Shown piece after piece: positions 8,738-17,080 of a DNA stretch of 64,000 bases. The DNA is from Ruminococcus bromii. GTDB lineage: Bacteria > Bacillota > Clostridia > Oscillospirales > Acutalibacteraceae. The notes under the pieces were generated by a model. That model was not told the DNA's origin. It worked only from the letters and a program-made list of their open reading frames with translations, and did not search any database. Each line of letters starts with the position of its first letter. Positions within the stretch are counted from its first letter, which is position 1. The translations under genes were made by a program, and so were the position numbers. The DNA is taken from the NCBI RefSeq assembly GCF_002834235.1, contig NZ_NNBY01000030.1:62001-126000 (forward strand). The letters run 5' to 3'.

Positions 8738-8829
8738 AATGTATCACCTCCAAGCCAATCATATCTCAATAAACAGACTCATGCAATGAGACGCTTTTAT
8801 AATTTCTCGCAAAACATTAAAATTTCCAT

Positions 8830-9867
8830 TTACTCTTCTTTCATCTTTTCTTCCAGTTCAAGTAAATATCTGTCATAGTCAGACATAAACAATCTGTCCT
8901 GAATGATGCGATATTTCTCAAATTCCGTTTCTGCGTGAAGTTTTGCCTGCTCTGCACTTATCTTTCCTGCTCCTGTGAGAATTTCAGTACCGTTAAATTC
9001 GAGGAAACCGTCAAGTCTTTTCGCCCAATCCTCCATACTCATAGGAATATGACGTTCGGCCTGCAACTCTGCATAATCGAGATACAGCGATACAATACGT
9101 TCCAAAAAAGACAATTCTTTTTCAGTAAGATAGTTTTTTGCTACAGATACATCGCTTTTCACTATTTTACCATCAGGAGCATTCTCCCAAGAGGTTAGCC
9201 CCATATGTTCCTTTTCCGCATCCGCTCGTTCAAAAATCAGTTCCGCAGCAGTATGTCTGTGCGTGGCATAGTGCATTTTGTTCTGCACAGTTTTGAAAAA
9301 GAGTCTTGTGGTTTTTGCATCTTTATCATAGTCGAAAGCTGTTGCATAAAGGTCTGTAACCTTTTGGTAGAATTTTCGCTCAGACAGGCGAATTTCACGA
9401 ATGTACTCTAACTGACGGTCAAAATATTCATCTGTGAACATCGTGCCCTTCTTCAGACGTTCTACATCCATTGTCCAGCCCTGAATGGTATAATCTTTTA
9501 CAATTTGACCTGCCCATTTACGGAATCGAACTGCTCGTTCATTATTAACTTTAAATCCAACTGCAATAATTGCCTGAAGATTATAATGTTTTGTTTGATA
9601 ATTCTTCCCGTCGTCGGCAGTTGTTAAGTATTTCTTAATAACTGAATCCTCGACTAATTCGCCGTCTTCAAAGATTTTTTTCAGATGTTGATTGATTGCA
9701 GGCACAGAAACATCATACAGCGTTGCCATCATTTTCTGTGTGAGCCATATATTTTCGTCCTCATAACGCATTTCAAAGCTATCTGCCTGATTTCCCACAG
9801 AAGCAACATATGTGAGATATTCCGCAGCACTTGAGCGAATACTTATTTCATTTTTCTTCTTTGCCAT
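8830..9867 (-). CDS. RhuM-family protein (COG3943)
   Basis: 345-residue protein of the virulence-associated RhuM family, common on genomic islands and sometimes adjacent to restriction systems. The start at MAKKKNEISIRS is chosen for AGGTG 6 bp upstream. The N-terminus has the family signature WLTQKMMATLYDVSVPAI and a DNA-binding-like helix pair; the middle has YNLQAIIAVGFKVNNERA followed by FRKWA; the C-terminus is helical. The biochemical role of the family is unknown. Its place between rlmD-tail repeats, together with a GNAT and an alkyltransferase-like gene, supports a mobile origin. Confidence 0.88.
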   Translation of the reverse strand: MAKKKNEISIRSSAAEYLTYVASVGNQADSFEMRYEDENIWLTQKMMATLYDVSVPAINQHLKKIFEDGELVEDSVIKKYLTTADDGKNYQTKHYNLQAIIAVGFKVNNERAVRFRKWAGQIVKDYTIQGWTMDVERLKKGTMFTDEYFDRQLEYIREIRLSERKFYQKVTDLYATAFDYDKDAKTTRLFFKTVQNKMHYATHRHTAAELIFERADAEKEHMGLTSWENAPDGKIVKSDVSVAKNYLTEKELSFLERIVSLYLDYAELQAERHIPMSMEDWAKRLDGFLEFNGTEILTGAGKISAEQAKLHAETEFEKYRIIQDRLFMSDYDRYLLELEEKMKEE

Positions 9868-10023
9868 TTTGTACACCTTTATCAAAAAGCATCACCATCG
9901 GTGTCACTTTTTCTTTTTAAATAAGTCAATTCAATATCGTACCCCAAACCCCAAACATATTTCATTTTATTTGTTGCACTATTCAATAATCATAATAAAT
10001 ATGTTACTTTTGACTTTCATTAA

Positions 10024-10461
10024 TTACAGAACCTTCATCATATACCTTGGTTCATATTCTATATATCCGTGTTTCGGATAAAAAACATAAGATTCAAACC
10101 ACTGCTCTTTTGGTGTCCCCAAATGTACTTTTGAAACAGCAATACCGTTTTCACGCATCCATAACTCTGCCGTATTAAGTAACTTTGAGCCGATTCCCTT
10201 TCGTTTTAATGACGGTTTTATATAAAACCTATGTAAAAATGCCTGATCTGTATCAGTAATTCTTGAACATCCAATACATCCGACTACCCTGTCATTTTCA
10301 TCTATTGCAAGCCAAAACATATCATTGCAATCAAGATAGTTTGCCTTAATATCAAGAAGGTCAGGATTTATAGTAGGTTTTCTACCCAAAGCATCTTTTG
10401 CCTGTAAAACCGTAAAAATCATATCATCACGATAGATTTCTTCAAATTTAATAATTTTCAC
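10024..10461 (-). CDS. GNAT-family N-acetyltransferase
   Basis: 145-residue GCN5-related acetyltransferase. The acetyl-CoA-binding motif A is RKGIGSKLLNTAELWM (about residues 87-102), preceded by the strand LHRFYIKPSLK, with a C-terminal FYPKHGYIEYEPRYMM strand pair. It starts with GTG, 6 bp after AGGAG. The acceptor substrate is unknown. It begins 4 bp after the rlmD stop and, by the repeat evidence, belongs to the inserted segment rather than to the rlmD operon. Confidence 0.88.
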   Translation of the reverse strand: MKIIKFEEIYRDDMIFTVLQAKDALGRKPTINPDLLDIKANYLDCNDMFWLAIDENDRVVGCIGCSRITDTDQAFLHRFYIKPSLKRKGIGSKLLNTAELWMRENGIAVSKVHLGTPKEQWFESYVFYPKHGYIEYEPRYMMKVL

Positions 10462-10465
10462 ACTT

Positions 10466-11836
10466 TTACTCCTGTACTTTAGTCAACAGAGCCACGCTCT
10501 CTACATGGGAGGTTCCGGAGAACATATCGCAGGGGGTGATTTCTTTGGGGGTGTAGCCGTTTTCTGTGAAGAATTTTAAATCTCTTGCGAGGGTTGCGGG
10601 GTCACAGGATACATAGACTACACGGCTCGGCGACATTCTTGAAATTGTCTTTACAAGCTCTTCGCCGCAGCCTTTTCTCGGTGGATCAAGGATTACGCAG
10701 TCGGGTTTTAAACCCTCTTTTTCAAGCTGAAATGCGGCATCTGAGGCATCTCCGCAGATGAATCGTGCATTTTCAATGCCGTTTGCTTTTGCATTTTCAT
10801 TTGCATCTTTCACGGCATCTTTAACAATCTCCGCACCGATAAGCTGTTTACAGGAATCAGCCATTGTAAGACCTATTGTACCCGTTCCGCAGTATAAATC
10901 AAGCAGAATTTCGTCAGATTTAAGATTTGCATATTCTTTGGCTTTGCCGTAAAGCTTTTCAGCCTGTTTTCTGTTGATCTGCCAGAACGAAAACGGTGAA
11001 ATTTTAAACTGCAATCCGCAAAGTGTGTCGGTAATATGGTCACTTCCGTAGATTGTTCTGTTTTTTCTGCCGAGAACAACATTGGTTTTTTCTCTGTTAG
11101 AATTAATAATCACACTTTTTAACTGCGGAAGTTCGGATTTGAGCATTTTCACGAGTAAATCTTCCTGTTTAAGACCGTTTGCGTTGACAACATAGCACAC
11201 CATAAGCTCGCCCGAAACCTCGCCGATTCTGATATAAATGTGGCGAAGTCTGCCCTTGCCTGTTGTTTCATCATAAATTTCCGTGTTAGTTTTTGCGATA
11301 AAATCTTTTGTAATTTCAATTACCCTTGCAAAAATTTCGGGCTGTAAAATACAGTCGGTACAATTGATTATGCGGTGGCTGTGGAATGAGTAAAAGCCCG
11401 TCACAACATTTCCGTCACGGTCAAGACCGACAGGATACTGCGCCTTGTTGCGGTATCTTGTGATATTATCCGACGAAATAATCGGCTTGAAAACAACATT
11501 ATCAAGACCGCCAATGCGTGTTACGGCATCCTCAACTCTCTGCTGTTTTATTTTGCATTCTTCTTCATAAGAAATATGTCGCCATGTGCAACCGCCGCAC
11601 TTCATAAAGTTTTCGCAGTCGGGAGTAATTCTCGCCTTGGACGGAACGAGAATTTCTTCGATTTTGCCGAAAGCGTAGGTTTTCTTAACCTTTAATATAC
11701 GCACCTTGAGTTCGTCACCGATTGCAGAACCCTGTACAAAAACGGCAATGCCGTCATCTGTTCTTCCGACTCCGCTGCCCTCGGCAGTTGCCGAAGTTAT
11801 TGTAAGGTTTACAATATCGTTCTTTTTTAAAGTCAT
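10466..11836 (-). CDS. rlmD: 23S rRNA (uracil-5-)-methyltransferase RlmD/RumA type
   Basis: 456-residue SAM-dependent enzyme that forms m5U in 23S rRNA (U1939 in E. coli; some Firmicute homologues also modify U747). Residues 1-62 form a TRAM domain. Cys74, Cys80 and Cys83 (CENFMKCGGC) with Cys162 or a neighbour supply the [4Fe-4S] ligands. The methyltransferase core carries LYCGTGTIGLTMA, ILDPPRKGC, and the nucleophile in VYVSCDPATLARDL. The last codons (SHVESVALLTKVQE) contain one copy of the 18-bp repeat, so the present 3' end may have been supplied by an integrated element. It has its own promoter. Confidence 0.95.
   Translation of the reverse strand: MTLKKNDIVNLTITSATAEGSGVGRTDDGIAVFVQGSAIGDELKVRILKVKKTYAFGKIEEILVPSKARITPDCENFMKCGGCTWRHISYEEECKIKQQRVEDAVTRIGGLDNVVFKPIISSDNITRYRNKAQYPVGLDRDGNVVTGFYSFHSHRIINCTDCILQPEIFARVIEITKDFIAKTNTEIYDETTGKGRLRHIYIRIGEVSGELMVCYVVNANGLKQEDLLVKMLKSELPQLKSVIINSNREKTNVVLGRKNRTIYGSDHITDTLCGLQFKISPFSFWQINRKQAEKLYGKAKEYANLKSDEILLDLYCGTGTIGLTMADSCKQLIGAEIVKDAVKDANENAKANGIENARFICGDASDAAFQLEKEGLKPDCVILDPPRKGCGEELVKTISRMSPSRVVYVSCDPATLARDLKFFTENGYTPKEITPCDMFSGTSHVESVALLTKVQE
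10491..10508 (-). repeat. 18-bp direct repeat, candidate attachment site (copy 2)
   Basis: Exact second copy of the 18-mer at 8120-8137, here within the last codons of rlmD. Distance between copies is about 2.4 kb. Confidence 0.65.
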
Positions 11837-11889
11837 TTTATCACTCTGCCATTTTATGTGTATTTTTAGTTATAATCCTATTCCCTTTT

Positions 11890-11918
11890 ATTTTAGCATT
11901 TACTCTACAATTTGGCAA
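11890..11918 (-). promoter_or_regulatory. Promoter of rlmD
   Basis: Minus-strand TTGCCA (11913-11918) and TAAAAT (11890-11895) are spaced by 17 bp, about 55 bp upstream of the rlmD start. The rest of the 300-bp divergent gap to murC is AT-rich; a TATAAT at 12000-12005 may serve murC, but no good -35 box pairs with it. Confidence 0.65.
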
Positions 11919-12136
11919 CAATTAAAACACAGTATCCGTACAATACACAAAAATTGCACAAATATCAAATTAGGTATTTATTTTTTTGTCCATTCGTCTT
12001 ATAATATGAGTATTGCAGTTCTGTCACGGCATTGCTCTTTGAATGCAAATCAACTTGTGTTCCGACTTAAATACAGGCAAAGCGGAATGATTTTTCTGAC
12101 AGACAAATATACTTATCAGGAATGGAGTGGACTATT

Positions 12137-13522
12137 GTGAATTACGACAGTCTTATGGATAACATAAAAAGAATACATTTTATCGGTATAGGCGGCAGCG
12201 GAATGTGTCCGCTGGCTGAGATTCTTCACCACGAGGGTTACGAACTTTCGGGTTCGGATATGAACGAGGGTGAAACTCTTGACAGAATTAAGGGTTACGG
12301 CATTCCCGTATTTATGGGACACGCCGCAGAAAATATCAAGGGCGCAGAGCTTGTTGTTTACTCAGCGGCTATTAAGGAAACTAACCCCGAAAGACAGGCA
12401 GCAAAGGAACTCGGTATTCCGTGCATTGAAAGAAGCGTAATGCTCGGTATTGTTACAAGAAGATACAGAAGAAGTATTGCGGTTTCGGGTACACACGGCA
12501 AAACAACTACAACAGCTATGCTTTCACAGGTGCTTATCGGCAGCGGTTTTGATCCGTCAGCTATTATCGGCGGAAAACTTCCGTTCATCGGCGGTAACAG
12601 CTATGTCGGTCACAGCGATGTAATCGTTTGTGAGGCTTGTGAGTATGTTGACACATTCTTACAGCTCAATCCGTTTATTTCGATTATTCTTAATATTGAC
12701 GCAGATCATCTCGACTACTTCAAGAATCTTGACAACATTAAGAAGTCATTCAACAAATTTGCTCATCAGACAACAGGCTTGCTTGTTATCAACGGTGACG
12801 ACGAAAACACTCTTGATGCCGTAAAGGATGTTGAGATTGAGAAAATCACCTACGGTTTTGGCGAAAACTGCGATTACAGAGCTGAAAACATCAGCGCAGA
12901 CAAGGGTGTTCACGAGCAGTTTGACCTTTACTTCAAGGGGGATAAGCTCACACAGATTAAGCTTATCGTTCCCGGAAAGCACAACATTTATAATGCACTT
13001 GCCGCTGCGGCTACTGCACATTATCTTGGCGCTACTCCGAAGGAAATTTCGGAGAATCTTCACAAGTTCGGCGGTGTTCACAGAAGATTTGAAATTCTCG
13101 GCACACCTGACGGAATTACTGTTGCCGATGACTTTGCTCATCATCCCACAGAACTTACTGCAACACTCAATGCCGCAATGAAAATGGGCTTTAACAAGGT
13201 TTGGGCAATATTCCAGCCGCATACATTTTCAAGAACAGCCATGCTCCTTGACGATTTTGCGGAGGCTCTTAAAATTCCGGATCAGGCAATTATTTCGGCT
13301 ATTCTCCCTGTTCGTGAAACAAACACATATAACATCTATTCTACTGACCTCGGTGCAAAGGTTCCGGGTTCTGTATGTCTTGACACATTTGAAGAAATTA
13401 CCGACTATGTTTGCAAGAATGCAAAAGAGGGCGACCTCATTCTCACAATGGGCGGCGGTAATGTGTATATGTGTGCCAATATGATTTACAAACAGCTTAA
13501 ATATATGGAAGAAAATAAATAA
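12137..13522 (+). CDS. murC: UDP-N-acetylmuramate--L-alanine ligase
   Basis: Adds L-Ala to UDP-MurNAc in cytoplasmic peptidoglycan precursor synthesis. The N-terminus has the Rossmann-like IHFIGIGGSGMCPLA, then the ATP loop GTHGKTTTTAML, the Mur motif DADHLDYF, and GKHNIYNALAAAA and FGGVHRRFE, with the C-terminal DDFAHHPTE and FQPHTFSR. At 461 residues it is the usual MurC length. I use the GTG at 12137 because GGAG lies 9 bp upstream; an in-frame ATG at 12122 overlaps that site and lacks one of its own. A terminator follows directly. Confidence 0.95.
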   Translation: MNYDSLMDNIKRIHFIGIGGSGMCPLAEILHHEGYELSGSDMNEGETLDRIKGYGIPVFMGHAAENIKGAELVVYSAAIKETNPERQAAKELGIPCIERSVMLGIVTRRYRRSIAVSGTHGKTTTTAMLSQVLIGSGFDPSAIIGGKLPFIGGNSYVGHSDVIVCEACEYVDTFLQLNPFISIILNIDADHLDYFKNLDNIKKSFNKFAHQTTGLLVINGDDENTLDAVKDVEIEKITYGFGENCDYRAENISADKGVHEQFDLYFKGDKLTQIKLIVPGKHNIYNALAAAATAHYLGATPKEISENLHKFGGVHRRFEILGTPDGITVADDFAHHPTELTATLNAAMKMGFNKVWAIFQPHTFSRTAMLLDDFAEALKIPDQAIISAILPVRETNTYNIYSTDLGAKVPGSVCLDTFEEITDYVCKNAKEGDLILTMGGGNVYMCANMIYKQLKYMEENK

Positions 13523-13539
13523 GATTTTTAAATAAACAG

Positions 13540-13572
13540 AAGAACCGTGCTTTTATGGCACGGTTCTTTTTT
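13540..13572 (+). terminator. Terminator of murC
   Basis: Eleven-base arms AAGAACCGTGC and GCACGGTTCTT followed by a T-rich tail, 18 bp after the murC stop. Confidence 0.92.
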
Positions 13573-13589
13573 CTTTTATTGAATATTAA

Positions 13590-13634
13590 GTAAAAATGAA
13601 CAAAGCTCCGTGCGGTTACGGAGCTTTGTTCATT
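13590..13634 (-). terminator. Terminator of the HtrA gene
   Basis: A perfect 17-bp hairpin (13595-13611 with 13618-13634, 6-nt loop) is followed on the minus strand by TTTTTAC. It lies about 70 bp downstream of the protease stop, facing the murC terminator. Confidence 0.85.
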
Positions 13635-13705
13635 AAGAGAGAGTTTTTGTCTACAGCTTTGGCTGTATGAATATTTATATAAAAAGCTAAAAAGCTTGTT
13701 GGCTG

Positions 13706-15409
13706 TTATTGACCGAACATATAGTTCCAGATTGAGTCGCTGTCACTGTTATCGGAACTTTTGCTCTGTGATTGTGACGACTTATTCTGTGTTTTTGAAT
13801 TACCTGTTGAAGAACTGCCGCTCGGTGAATATTCTGCAAGAGTGAGCTTGAGATTTGCAGTCTTACCTCTTCTTGTAACGGTAAATGTTACTGTATCTCC
13901 AACCTTTGAATCCTTGAGGGCTGTTTCAATGTCTGATTTTGAAGAAACACTTGTACCGTTTACTGCGGTAATCATATCACCTCTCATAAATCCTGCTTTT
14001 TCTGCATTAGAACCGCTTGTTACCGAAAGAACATAACAGCCTGTGTTGCTGAGTCCGTAGTAGAATGCGGAATCGTCGGATGTGATATCTGTAAGCTCCA
14101 TACCGAGGTCAACCTTGCCCTTTACATAACCGTAGGTTTTGAGATCGTCAATTATATCAAGAACATTGTTAATCGGAATAGCAAACGCAATACCTTCAAC
14201 CTCTGTTGCACTGTCCTTTGCGTTTACAATACCGATAAGCTCACCGTTTGAGTTAAAGAGTCCGCCGCCTGAGTTACCGGGGCTGATCTGAGCGTTGTGC
14301 TGGAGAAGCGTCATACTCTTACCCTCAACCGTTACCTGACGGGCAAGTGCGCTGATAATACCGTCTGTTACTGTACCGCCGAGCTGTCCGAGCGGATTAC
14401 CGATTGCAACAACATAGTCGCCTACTGCAAGATCTGAGCTGTTGCCCATTGTTGCGGCTGAAAGACCTGTTGCATCTACTTTAAGAAGTGCGATATCGTT
14501 GTCCTCATCACTGCCGATTATCTTAGCCTTGTATGAAGTTGCACCGTCACGGAGTGTTACCGTGATATTCTCCGCACCTTCGATTACATGGTAGTTTGTG
14601 ATGATGTAACCGTCCTCGGAAATGATAACACCTGAACCTGCACCCTGCTGAACATACTGCTGAGCAAATCCGCCTGTTACAACGCTTTCGGTAGCAATTT
14701 CAACTACGCTGTCGGCTGTTTTCTTAACAATTTGGGAAGTTGTTCCGCTGAGAGCGGCATTGCTTGTGGTTGATGTGCTGTTTGCGGATGCCTGCTTGAT
14801 GTTTACACTTGAAGATGAGTTGTTGTTAAGTGATGATGCAAGCATACTGCCACCGAATCCTGCACCGCCGCCGAGAATGATTGCAGCTACAAGCATTGCT
14901 GCTACAAAACCCTTTGATGCGGGTTTCTTCGGCTTTTTAGGCTTTTTAACTTTTACTTTCTTAGCCTTTGGTGCGGAATACTGTTGATTTGCATACGGTG
15001 AACCCGACTGTGAGCCGTATGGATTCTGTGACGGATTGCCGTATGAATAGTTGTTAGTCTGCTGTGAAGAATATGGGTTTGAAGAATACTGTGAACCGTA
15101 TGAATCCGATGAGTAGTTCTGTGAAGATGTACCCGATGCTGTGTTTGAAGAATAAGCACTTTCATAACGGTTAGGGTTGTGTGACGCATTCTCGTTGTTA
15201 CCGTTTATATACGAATGGCGGTACTCACCCGAATTTACACTTGATGTTGAATTTGTGTTCCATTCATAAGAGCTTTCTGTATTTTCTGCAGTTGATGCAG
15301 ACTGTGAATCTGATGATGAATGAATATCCTGATAGTTGTTGTCAGCAGTATTATTATCTGACGAATAACCGTCATAACCGTTTTTATTGTTTTCAAAGTT
15401 ATCGTTCAT
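13706..15409 (-). CDS. htrA: HtrA/DegP-like membrane-anchored serine protease
   Basis: 567-residue surface protease for envelope protein quality control. Residues 1-150 are a cytoplasmic low-complexity stretch rich in Ser, Asn, Gln and Tyr with repeated SYGSQ/NPYS units; a Lys-rich patch (about 149-166) precedes one membrane helix (about 167-190). The trypsin-like domain carries His274 (NYHVIEG), Asp305 (DNDIALLK) and Ser380 (PGNSGGGLF), a complete triad. A PDZ domain follows (about 435-525) and a Ser-rich tail. GGAGGT precedes the ATG. The long N-terminal tail is larger than in most homologues. Confidence 0.95.
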   Translation of the reverse strand: MNDNFENNKNGYDGYSSDNNTADNNYQDIHSSSDSQSASTAENTESSYEWNTNSTSSVNSGEYRHSYINGNNENASHNPNRYESAYSSNTASGTSSQNYSSDSYGSQYSSNPYSSQQTNNYSYGNPSQNPYGSQSGSPYANQQYSAPKAKKVKVKKPKKPKKPASKGFVAAMLVAAIILGGGAGFGGSMLASSLNNNSSSSVNIKQASANSTSTTSNAALSGTTSQIVKKTADSVVEIATESVVTGGFAQQYVQQGAGSGVIISEDGYIITNYHVIEGAENITVTLRDGATSYKAKIIGSDEDNDIALLKVDATGLSAATMGNSSDLAVGDYVVAIGNPLGQLGGTVTDGIISALARQVTVEGKSMTLLQHNAQISPGNSGGGLFNSNGELIGIVNAKDSATEVEGIAFAIPINNVLDIIDDLKTYGYVKGKVDLGMELTDITSDDSAFYYGLSNTGCYVLSVTSGSNAEKAGFMRGDMITAVNGTSVSSKSDIETALKDSKVGDTVTFTVTRRGKTANLKLTLAEYSPSGSSSTGNSKTQNKSSQSQSKSSDNSDSDSIWNYMFGQ

Positions 15410-15606
15410 AACTGTACCTCCGATTAAAAGTTATATTTTCAAAAGACTTCATCGAATGTCGGTGTTGTTTTTTGATGTTGTAGATATAATAAAGCCCCAA
15501 AGTGAAAAGTATATGAAATACGGCTGAATTAATGTTGAAAGCAAGAAAATAGTATGTGAAAATTCGGTGTGCGTTGTGAGGAGTACGGCACAATCATCTG
15601 TATTCA

Positions 15607-15638
15607 CAAAAAAAGGGCAGAACAAAACGCTCTGCCCT
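15607..15638 (-). terminator. Terminator of the 160-residue membrane protein gene
   Basis: Eight-base arms AGGGCAGA and TCTGCCCT with a 9-nt loop, then seven or eight T on the minus strand, 34 bp after the stop. Confidence 0.85.
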
Positions 15639-15671
15639 ATATAATGTTTAAGATAATAACAATTTTAAATA

Positions 15672-16154
15672 TCAGTTATCCTTAATCTGATATTTACTAA
15701 ATAATCCGTCAACAATACTTTTCATATTATTGAAGAACCTATTGGTCAGTTGTATGAACACACAAAAGAATATAATCACAAAGCCTACACCTTTAAAACG
15801 AGGATTAAGCGTTCCTGTCAAAATAAGATTACAACCGATAAAGAAGAGAAACGAAAAGATTATGAAAGCAACAACCATCATCGGACTTGGAATCATTCTG
15901 ACAGTTAAATCAGAATATCCACAATCTCCCTCTATCTTACCTGAAAAAATCGGACTCAGGCTATAAATTCCACCGTAATTTTTAGCCGGTACAAATTTCA
16001 TTTTAAAGCCCTTATCCGTAAATTTTACATCATAGGAGTAATCCTCTCTCTTAATGTCAGCACCATACTTAGAATTACTTTTAATTATATCATTTATGTG
16101 TTCTTCGGATAAAGAAAGTTTATAATGAAGTTTATCAAAGAATTTTATAATCAT
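15672..16154 (-). CDS. Unknown protein with two transmembrane segments
   Basis: 160-residue protein with no family I recognise. The start MIIKFFDKLHYKL is chosen because GGAG lies 8 bp upstream; a longer GTG frame has no such site. A polar N-terminal region of about 85 residues precedes two hydrophobic helices near residues 90-115 and 120-140 (MVVAFIIFSFLFFIGCN and GFVIIFFCVFIQL). The predicted topology puts the N-terminal domain on one side with a short loop between helices. It lies 27 bp after the exonuclease gene and is followed by a terminator, so the two form a small operon. Confidence 0.7.
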   Translation of the reverse strand: MIIKFFDKLHYKLSLSEEHINDIIKSNSKYGADIKREDYSYDVKFTDKGFKMKFVPAKNYGGIYSLSPIFSGKIEGDCGYSDLTVRMIPSPMMVVAFIIFSFLFFIGCNLILTGTLNPRFKGVGFVIIFFCVFIQLTNRFFNNMKSIVDGLFSKYQIKDN

Positions 16155-16181
16155 AGAAATAACTCCATATACAAAAGGCAC

Positions 16182-17072
16182 TCAGTTTGCCGAAACGGTG
16201 TTGACCTGTTCTTTTGTTTCGGGCTTCTTTTCAACCTTTTCGTTAAGCTTTTTCTTTACCGAAACTTCGTCAAACTTCTTTTTGAAGGATACTCTGCCGT
16301 TGAACTTCTTTCTGCAATATTTGCATGAAAATTCGGCGGTAAAGCTTTTGTTGTGAAGTCGCCACTTTGAAAGCTGAACAAGCGGTTTTCCGCAATCTTC
16401 ACAATCGAAAAACATAACGCTTTTGTCAACATCGGGACTGTTGATATCTGTAACAAAATGATTTTTGAACAGCAGTCTGTCATAGAATTCGTCACAAACA
16501 GCATCCTTAATGTACGGCTTTAACGGATACTTACCGTAAAAAGCCTTCATACATTCCAATGTTAGGTACACATCGGCAAGAGCCCTGTGCTGATCATCTT
16601 CCGAAAAATCAACACCTGCCATTTCGGCACAGGCACCGAGTCCCAGCTGACAGGATGAATCATGCAAATCAAGACAATCTTCACAATAGCTTTGCAGATT
16701 GCAATAGCGTGAGAGAAACGGAAGTCTGGTTCTGCCCGTGTAGTAGCTGTAGTTTTCGATAAGAGCGTGAAGGTCGGAGTCGCTCCATGTCATAAGCACA
16801 CCGTCACCCAGAAAATCCGAGAACAGGCTGATTGCTTTGATAAAGCTGACGCCCTCGTCCTTCAACTCTTCATTTGTTATTTTAGTAAGCTGTTTTACCT
16901 TACTGCATAGCTTTTTGCCGATTTTCGGAGCAACAAGCATTGTAAAGGTGTCGCATACATTCAGTTCATCATCAAGCTTAACCGCACCGATTTCAATTAT
17001 TTCATTGACAAATTTGTGCAGAACCTTGCTGTATGAACCGTTCCATTCAAGGTCAAGAATTACATAACTCAT
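16182..17072 (-). CDS. DEDDh 3'-5' exonuclease with zinc-ribbon tail
   Basis: 296-residue protein. The N-terminal 180 residues form a DnaQ/RNase T-like exonuclease: ExoI YVILDLEWN (Asp and Glu), ExoII around WSDSDLHAL, and ExoIII QHRALADVYLTLE with the catalytic His and Asp. The region near 230-270 has two CxxC pairs (CEDCGKP and CKYCRKKF), a probable zinc ribbon, and the tail is Lys-rich. Cell roles for such stand-alone exonucleases (RNA trimming, DNA repair) vary, and none can be assigned here. It lies 8 bp after typA on the same strand. Confidence 0.88.
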   Translation of the reverse strand: MSYVILDLEWNGSYSKVLHKFVNEIIEIGAVKLDDELNVCDTFTMLVAPKIGKKLCSKVKQLTKITNEELKDEGVSFIKAISLFSDFLGDGVLMTWSDSDLHALIENYSYYTGRTRLPFLSRYCNLQSYCEDCLDLHDSSCQLGLGACAEMAGVDFSEDDQHRALADVYLTLECMKAFYGKYPLKPYIKDAVCDEFYDRLLFKNHFVTDINSPDVDKSVMFFDCEDCGKPLVQLSKWRLHNKSFTAEFSCKYCRKKFNGRVSFKKKFDEVSVKKKLNEKVEKKPETKEQVNTVSAN

Positions 17073-17080
17073 TATTTTAA

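Noticed and set aside
12122-12136. ATG at 12122 as the murC start
   Set aside because: It overlaps the ribosome-binding site of the GTG at 12137 and has no site of its own.
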